Of a stretch of DNA of 54,071 nt, positions 49,250 to 54,071 are shown piece after piece. The DNA comes from Candidatus Gastranaerophilales bacterium (lineage in GTDB: Bacteria; Cyanobacteriota; Vampirovibrionia; Gastranaerophilales; Gastranaerophilaceae): NCBI GenBank assembly GCA_944322545.1, contig CALUPF010000030.1, forward strand, positions 1 to 54,071. Reading direction: 5' to 3'. Under the pieces are notes generated by a model. That model did no database searches, was not told the DNA's origin, and was given only the letters and a program-made list of their open reading frames with translations. A program made the position numbers and the translations under genes. Each line of letters opens with the position of its first letter. The stretch's first letter is position 1.

Positions 49250-49948
49250 ATGAAAAAGATAAATGCATTTTCTCTTGCTGAGATAGTTGTTACTTTAATG
49301 ATCATTGGTGTAATATCTGCTATGACTCTGCCTTCTTTGCGTGATACCGCTGAGAAAAAAGAGCTCGCTGCTGGTCTTCAAAAAGCGTATTCAACTCTTA
49401 ATCAAGCTGTTACAAGAATGGAACTTGAAAATGGACCTGTTGGTAAGACTAGATATTGGACAGTGGCAACTGAGTTTTGGCCACTATTTACAAAAGAGTT
49501 GAATACAATGAAAGTTTGTAATCCTGGTCAAAAAGGTTGTTTTACAACTGGAACAATTAAAGCTTTGAATGGAAATGATTGGGCTAATTATGAAACACAG
49601 GGCTATAGCGTAAGAACTGCTGATGGCATATCTTATACATATACAACTTCACTTTGTACACAGGAAAAAGCTATATCAGATGAAGATATGAAAAATAATT
49701 TTGGGCGTTTTGTTGTAGATGTTAATGGAGAAAAAGGTCCTAACAAATTTGGTGAAGATGTTTATTTTTTCTGTATTGTTAAAGAAAAAGGAATTGTTCC
49801 TGCTGGTTCTGACACAACTAAAGGCGATGACTGTTATAGAAAAGGAAATGGTATCAGCTGTGCAGCCAAAGTGTTAAAAGCAGGTAAAATTGACTACCTG
49901 CTTGAAAGTGCTACAGGAAATACAGACGATAAAAATAAAAAGAATTAA
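49250..49948 (+). CDS. Pilin-like protein with prepilin-type leader
   Basis: The N-terminus MKKINA|FSLAEIVVTLMIIG with VISAMTLPSL has the prepilin layout: a short basic leader, Phe at +1, Glu at +5, then a hydrophobic helix. The residue before the cleavage point is Ala rather than the usual Gly. The remaining 200 residues form a globular domain with four to six cysteines (CNPGQKGC, LCTQEK, FFCIVKE, CYRK, ISCAAK) that could make disulphides. It probably belongs to a type IV pilus or type II secretion-like filament as a minor pilin. No pilus assembly genes are in the window. Its stop shares TTAA with the convergent rph stop. Confidence 0.82.
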   Translation: MKKINAFSLAEIVVTLMIIGVISAMTLPSLRDTAEKKELAAGLQKAYSTLNQAVTRMELENGPVGKTRYWTVATEFWPLFTKELNTMKVCNPGQKGCFTTGTIKALNGNDWANYETQGYSVRTADGISYTYTTSLCTQEKAISDEDMKNNFGRFVVDVNGEKGPNKFGEDVYFFCIVKEKGIVPAGSDTTKGDDCYRKGNGISCAAKVLKAGKIDYLLESATGNTDDKNKKN

Positions 49949-50646
49949 TACAAGTTTATTATATTTTGTATTGCTTTTTCAGCTGTATCAAGAATTTGGT
50001 ACAGCTGATTTTTTTCGTATGGATTGCCTTCAGCTGTAGTTTGAAATTCAATTATTTTGCCGCTTTTTGTCATAACAACGTTAGAGTCTACCTGTGCATG
50101 AGAATCTTCTGAATAATCCAAATCAAGTTTTATTTCACCATCAATGATACCAACAGATACAGCAGCAATTGGCTCTAGAATTGGATTTTCTTTTAGTGTA
50201 CCTGCTTCTAATAATTTTTTTACAGCTTGCTCTAACGCAAGATATCCACCACAAATACTTGCACATCTTGTTCCGCCATCTGCTTGGATTACATCTGCAT
50301 CTATCGTGATTGTTAGGCCTGTCATTTTTTCTAAGTCAACACAAGATCTTAGGCTTCGTCCAATAAGACGTTGGATTTCTTGTGTTCTTCCTGAAATTTT
50401 TGAACGTTCTCGTTGACAACGAGTGTGCGTTGATGTTGGCAAAAGTGAATATTCTGCTGTGACCCATCCTCTTGGGTCATCTTTTTCCATCCATTTTGGA
50501 GCTTTTTCATCAACTGAAGCTGTTACAATAACTTTTGTATCTCCAAATTCAACAAGAATTGAGCTAAGTGCATGTTTTGTGTAATCTTTAGTAAATTTTA
50601 CTGTTCTTAGTTCGTCATTTTTTCTGTTATTTAATCGTTCAGTCAT
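49945..50646 (-). CDS. rph: Ribonuclease PH
   Basis: Rph trims tRNA 3' ends by phosphorolysis. The 233-residue protein shows RTVKFTKDYTKHA, ILVEFGDTKVIVTAS, GWVTAEYSLLP, SKISGRTQEIQRLIGRSLR (conserved arginines that bind RNA and phosphate), IDADVIQADGGTRCASI and LDLDYSEDSHAQVDSNVVM (metal aspartates). It is a single gene diverging from metG. Its stop overlaps the pilin-like gene by four bases. Confidence 0.96.
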   Translation of the reverse strand: MTERLNNRKNDELRTVKFTKDYTKHALSSILVEFGDTKVIVTASVDEKAPKWMEKDDPRGWVTAEYSLLPTSTHTRCQRERSKISGRTQEIQRLIGRSLRSCVDLEKMTGLTITIDADVIQADGGTRCASICGGYLALEQAVKKLLEAGTLKENPILEPIAAVSVGIIDGEIKLDLDYSEDSHAQVDSNVVMTKSGKIIEFQTTAEGNPYEKNQLYQILDTAEKAIQNIINLY

Positions 50647-50721
50647 TTTATTAACTCCTTTTGCGCATTATTTTTTTGTGTTAATTTTATCTTAGCAAAT
50701 ATTAAAGATATGGGATAGATT

Positions 50722-52296
50722 ATGACAAAATTTTACTTAACAACAGCAATCGATTACGCTAATGGCGCTCCACATATTGGACACGCTTATGAAAAAATAC
50801 AAACAGACGTTTTAGCTAGACATTTTAGACAAAGATATGATGATGTTTATTTTTTGTCTGGTACAGATGAACACGGTATAAAAATTCAAAAAACAGCAGC
50901 TGCTCAGGGAATTACTCCTCAAGAGCTTTGTGATATAAATACAGCTAAATTTGAAGAATGTTGGAAAGGTCTTGATATATCTTATAATCAGTTCATCAGA
51001 ACAACAAATAAAGACCATGAAGCAATAGTTCAAAAAATCTTTAAAAAACTTCAAGACAATTGTGATATTTATAAACATTCTTATACAGGTTTGTATTGCT
51101 CTGGTTGTGAGTCGTTTTTAAATCCTAGAGATTTGACTGAAGATGGGCTTTGTCCAGACCATTTGAAAAAACCTGAAGAAGTTAAAGAAGAAAACTATTT
51201 CTTCAAACTTTCAAAATACAAAGATAGAATTATTGAACATATCAAGAAAAATCCTGATTTTATTCAACCAGAATTTAGAGCTAATGAGGTAATAAACCAA
51301 CTTGAGCATATTGAAGATATTTCTGTATCTCGTTCCAAAGATTCAGTTAGTTGGGGTATTCCTGTTTTAGGTGATGATTCTCAAATTATTTATGTATGGA
51401 TAGATGCTTTATCTAATTATATCACTGCATTAGGTTATGATCCTGAAAATCCTTCTGAAAAATTTAATAGATATTGGCCGGCTGATGTGCAAGTTATAGG
51501 AAAGGATATTTTGAAATTCCACGCTATTTATTGGCCTGCATTTTTAATGGCATTAGATTTGCCTTTACCTAAAACTATATTTGCTCATGGCTGGATTACT
51601 ATTGATCAAACTAAAATGTCAAAATCTATTGGTAACGTTATAGCTCCTAAAGATGTTTTAGACAGTTTTTGTTTAGAGCAAGCTGATGCTTTTAGATATT
51701 TCATGATGGTTACAGCACCTGCTGGTCGTGATGGTAACTATTCTGACTTAGACTTTAAAGAAAGAATTAATGCTGATTTAGCTAATAACATTGGTAACTT
51801 GTTAAACAGAACTTTGAATATGCAGGTTAAATATTTTGATGGTGAAATAAAACCTGAGTTTATAACTTCTTCTGATAATGAAATAGCTAAAGCTGCATTA
51901 GAAACTGTTAATCTTGTTAAATCAAGATTTGACAAGTTTGAAGTTGCTGAAGCTGCTCAAGAAATCGTAAATTTTGCAAATACAGTAAACAAATATGTTA
52001 ATGACACAGCTCCTTGGTCTTTAGCTAAGGAAGAAAAAATGGATGAGTGTGCAAAAGTACTATACACTGTATTAGAATCCATGAGATTTATTGGGGCTTT
52101 GCTTGCGCCATATTGTCCTAATATTGCTCAAGATATTTATGAACAACTTAACAGGTCTGAAAAAGCTGTTGATGTAAAACTTGATTCTTTAAAATGGGGT
52201 GAAATCCCAGCAGGTAAAATTACTGAAAAATCAAAAATAAAACCTGTGTTTTTAAGAGTTGATTCAGAAATTGCTGGTGCATCTAAAAAAGGATAA
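50722..52296 (+). CDS. metG: Methionyl-tRNA synthetase
   Basis: Class I synthetase charging tRNA-Met. The 524-residue protein has the HIGH motif as HIGH in GAPHIGHAYEKIQTD, a single zinc-binding cysteine set (YCSGCESFL, GLCPDH), the KMSKS loop in TKMSKSIGNV, and an anticodon-binding helical domain (NYVNDTAPWSLAKEEK). The C-terminal tRNA-binding extension of the longer form is absent, matching the short MetG type. The start has a GGGAT Shine-Dalgarno sequence. Its stop lies one base from that of the convergent kinase gene. Confidence 0.97.
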   Translation: MTKFYLTTAIDYANGAPHIGHAYEKIQTDVLARHFRQRYDDVYFLSGTDEHGIKIQKTAAAQGITPQELCDINTAKFEECWKGLDISYNQFIRTTNKDHEAIVQKIFKKLQDNCDIYKHSYTGLYCSGCESFLNPRDLTEDGLCPDHLKKPEEVKEENYFFKLSKYKDRIIEHIKKNPDFIQPEFRANEVINQLEHIEDISVSRSKDSVSWGIPVLGDDSQIIYVWIDALSNYITALGYDPENPSEKFNRYWPADVQVIGKDILKFHAIYWPAFLMALDLPLPKTIFAHGWITIDQTKMSKSIGNVIAPKDVLDSFCLEQADAFRYFMMVTAPAGRDGNYSDLDFKERINADLANNIGNLLNRTLNMQVKYFDGEIKPEFITSSDNEIAKAALETVNLVKSRFDKFEVAEAAQEIVNFANTVNKYVNDTAPWSLAKEEKMDECAKVLYTVLESMRFIGALLAPYCPNIAQDIYEQLNRSEKAVDVKLDSLKWGEIPAGKITEKSKIKPVFLRVDSEIAGASKKG

Positions 52297-52297
52297 T

Positions 52298-54071
52298 CTA
52301 GACCTTTCTAGATGCATCACTAAACCCTTCTTTTATTAGGGTTATTTGTCCATTTTCTACTTTGTAAGAATTTCTTATATTCTTATGGAAGGAGAATATT
52401 TTTGCTGCAAACTCTTTTTCTTTATTATTTGTATTATGCGTAGATAATACGACATATGGATCTATGAACCTTCCTGTATGTTCAAATCTTGAAATTGATC
52501 TTTCAATAGAAAGGTTAATAGGGGTAGCGATATGTATATAATCTATTGTGTAACCTTTGTTTTTTGCTTCCTGGATTATTTTATGGATTTTAACTGATTC
52601 TCCTGCTGTTTGGAAAATTATGTTTTTGCCTTGATTAAATACTTTTGGTAAGATTTCGTTTCTTAAAATAGTACTTGACGCTTTATGTACGAGTGCTGCA
52701 CCTTCTCCATTTTTATAAACTTCTTTAAACATTCCTTTGATGTCATCAGCATCTGGAGTGTAGTATTTGTTTGGATCATTTCCCAGTATTTTTTTTATTA
52801 TTGTTGTTTTACCAGCACCAGGTAGTCCATCAATAATAATCATTTTCTTTTCTGTTTTAATTTTTGATAACTTTTCTTCTTCTGCTTTTAGTGTTTCTGT
52901 TAAAACTTTATTGTAATATTCAGATCCTATTTTTACAGGATTAGAACTATAATTGTTTTTACGTATCTCTAAATATTTTTCATTGTCATGGTTTGTTATT
53001 TTTATTTTGTTTAATGCAAAAAACTCTAAGTCCTTTTCTGGTATCATTCCTGCATTTTCTGTACAAATCTTAATTAAATCTTCGTTTGAAATTGCACCTT
53101 TTTTCCAGTAATCAACTAGCATATTTTCTGGTAAAAAATAATCAGTTCTAATGAAGTTGCCTTGACCTGTTTGCATAACAAAATAATTATTTCTATATGC
53201 TTTTGATTTTGTTTGTTTTAGTGTTTCTATTTTTTCTTGTATTTTATCTAGTGTGTAAAAATGTTCTTCTTGTGGAACTCTTAAGTTGGTGCTTAAATTT
53301 TCAGGTTTTGAGAGTTGTTTCTTTTTAAAAAATTTGAGTTTGTCGAAAAATTTATTTTGGGTTAATTTCCCTTTCTCAAAATCTATACAAGATTTATAAC
53401 TTTTGTTCAAGTTGAAGTTTTTATCAAAAATAAACTTGTGACTTTTGTGATCTTTTGCTGTTGTTAAAAAGAGTATATAGTCATTTTGATTTTTGGTAAC
53501 ATCTATTTGGTATATATTTCCTGAAAAGATTTTATTAATTACATCAAGTCGTTTTTTTAATGCTGAAATATTGGCATTTGTATCTTTACAAAGCTTTATC
53601 AGGTTAGTTGATGGCAAATTATATTCAAGAATTTGCATTGCATTTTGTTTTTCTTTGGATGTAAAATTTGCAATTTCTTGTAACTGTTCGAATGAATAGT
53701 TAAAAACTCCTCCAACCTTTTTTTGTCTGGCAAATGGTTTTAGGTATTTTAACTTGTTATCTGGCAAAGTCGAAATTTGCAATAGCTCATTAGCTGAAAA
53801 TCTTAGCTGACCCAAATTATCTTTTGAACGTGCTATTAAATAAAGACTTTTTAACTTATTGAAGGGAAAGCTCTCAAGGACTTTCAAATCTGATACGTTG
53901 TATAAAAGTTTATAAAACTCCTCTAGATTTGCAAATTTATGTATAAAGTTTCGTTTTTTAGGTTCTACGTTTCCGAATTGTTTTTGAAATATATCATTAG
54001 GTATTTTGGGTTTTTCTATAAAAATCGGAGAAAACGATGTGACAAAATTTAAGTTCACATCTGAAATTGAT
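52298..54071 (-). CDS. Zeta-toxin-like kinase with long N-terminal region (start uncertain)
   Basis: From the GTG at 54058 the protein has 586 residues. The frame stays open to the right edge, so the true start may lie outside; the upper coordinate is given as the edge. Residues about 403-575 form a P-loop kinase: GLPGAGKTT (411-419), DADD (436-439), NIIFQTAGE (479-487) and SRFEHTGRF (523-531). The order fits the zeta-toxin/UDP-sugar or predicted-kinase family, whose plasmid members phosphorylate UDP-N-acetylglucosamine. The N-terminal 400 residues are unique, with helical repeats (SANELLQISTLPDNKLKYL; SFEQLQEIANFTSKEKQNA). No epsilon-type antitoxin is next to it on this side. The target is unknown. 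Confidence 0.65.
   Translation of the reverse strand, partial: SISDVNLNFVTSFSPIFIEKPKIPNDIFQKQFGNVEPKKRNFIHKFANLEEFYKLLYNVSDLKVLESFPFNKLKSLYLIARSKDNLGQLRFSANELLQISTLPDNKLKYLKPFARQKKVGGVFNYSFEQLQEIANFTSKEKQNAMQILEYNLPSTNLIKLCKDTNANISALKKRLDVINKIFSGNIYQIDVTKNQNDYILFLTTAKDHKSHKFIFDKNFNLNKSYKSCIDFEKGKLTQNKFFDKLKFFKKKQLSKPENLSTNLRVPQEEHFYTLDKIQEKIETLKQTKSKAYRNNYFVMQTGQGNFIRTDYFLPENMLVDYWKKGAISNEDLIKICTENAGMIPEKDLEFFALNKIKITNHDNEKYLEIRKNNYSSNPVKIGSEYYNKVLTETLKAEEEKLSKIKTEKKMIIIDGLPGAGKTTIIKKILGNDPNKYYTPDADDIKGMFKEVYKNGEGAALVHKASSTILRNEILPKVFNQGKNIIFQTAGESVKIHKIIQEAKNKGYTIDYIHIATPINLSIERSISRFEHTGRFIDPYVVLSTHNTNNKEKEFAAKIFSFHKNIRNSYKVENGQITLIKEGFSDASRKV

Noticed and set aside
52294..52311. ATCTAGA/TCTAGAT hairpin between metG and the zeta-like gene as a terminator
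   Set aside because: No T-run follows on either strand and it overlaps both stop codons; too weak to call.

Overview
The window is 54 kb of AT-rich, densely coding bacterial DNA on both strands. Gene content suggests a gut Gastranaerophilales-type member of Vampirovibrionia (Melainabacteria, the non-photosynthetic relatives of cyanobacteria). The reasons are the AT-rich codon use, a Gram-negative-like set of exported proteins, a non-mevalonate isoprenoid gene (ispF), many LysM/EF-hand proteins, a pilin-like protein with a FSLAE leader, reverse rubrerythrin (an anaerobe trait), and several proteins whose N-terminus carries a short S-F-K-G-like motif. No tRNA, rRNA, CRISPR array, transposase or prophage was seen. 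The species assignment is inference.

Layout. 1-1024: end of an Ala/Lys/Glu 18-residue-repeat protein. 1059-1195: a promoter-to-terminator unit that looks like a structured small RNA. 1201-4893: a GNAT-like protein, an exported barrel-like protein, an exported pentapeptide-repeat protein, MarC and NadA. 4960-8617 (minus): operon aspS - NUDIX - HAD phosphatase - ispF. 8731-11155: a PSP1/RicT-type protein followed by an orphan soluble protein whose C-terminal two thirds look like the cytoplasmic domain of the flagellar export gate FlhA. 11299-22527: a long glycogen synthase, a SulP transporter, an orphan peptide-binding lipoprotein, a LysM/EF-hand protein, SerA, a lineage-specific membrane protein with four SFKG tetrapeptides, and AroE. 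22520-24826: TopA. 24969-26657: a large TPR protein.

26719-32653 is the most unusual part. A stand-alone 217-residue protein resembles only the helical middle of DUF262 (GmrS-type) restriction proteins. It faces a four-gene minus-strand operon of diverged HNH-type paralogues in which the two zinc-binding CxxC motifs of the HNH fold are separated by roughly 190-270 residues of helical repeats. I know of no named system with this composition.

32784-40650: acyl-CoA dehydratase activase, an unknown, a 704-residue EF-hand/LysM/glycine-rich/J-domain protein, a membrane-anchored Hsp20-like protein, a nucleotidyltransferase, a tandem pair of exported paralogues, and a reverse rubrerythrin behind a 31-bp perfect palindrome placed like a PerR/Fur operator. 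40766-52296 is mostly housekeeping: prmC, mutL, a YkgJ-like cysteine protein, hisD-rnpA-rpmH, proC, bioA, a pilin-like gene, rph and metG. The right edge carries a protein with a C-terminal zeta-toxin-like kinase domain; its start may lie outside the window.

Most promoters found are sigma70-like with 16-18 bp spacers. Several genes have a -10-like hexamer only 6-9 nt before the start codon and no Shine-Dalgarno sequence, suggesting some leaderless mRNAs. Several convergent gene pairs meet or overlap at their stop codons with no terminator between them.
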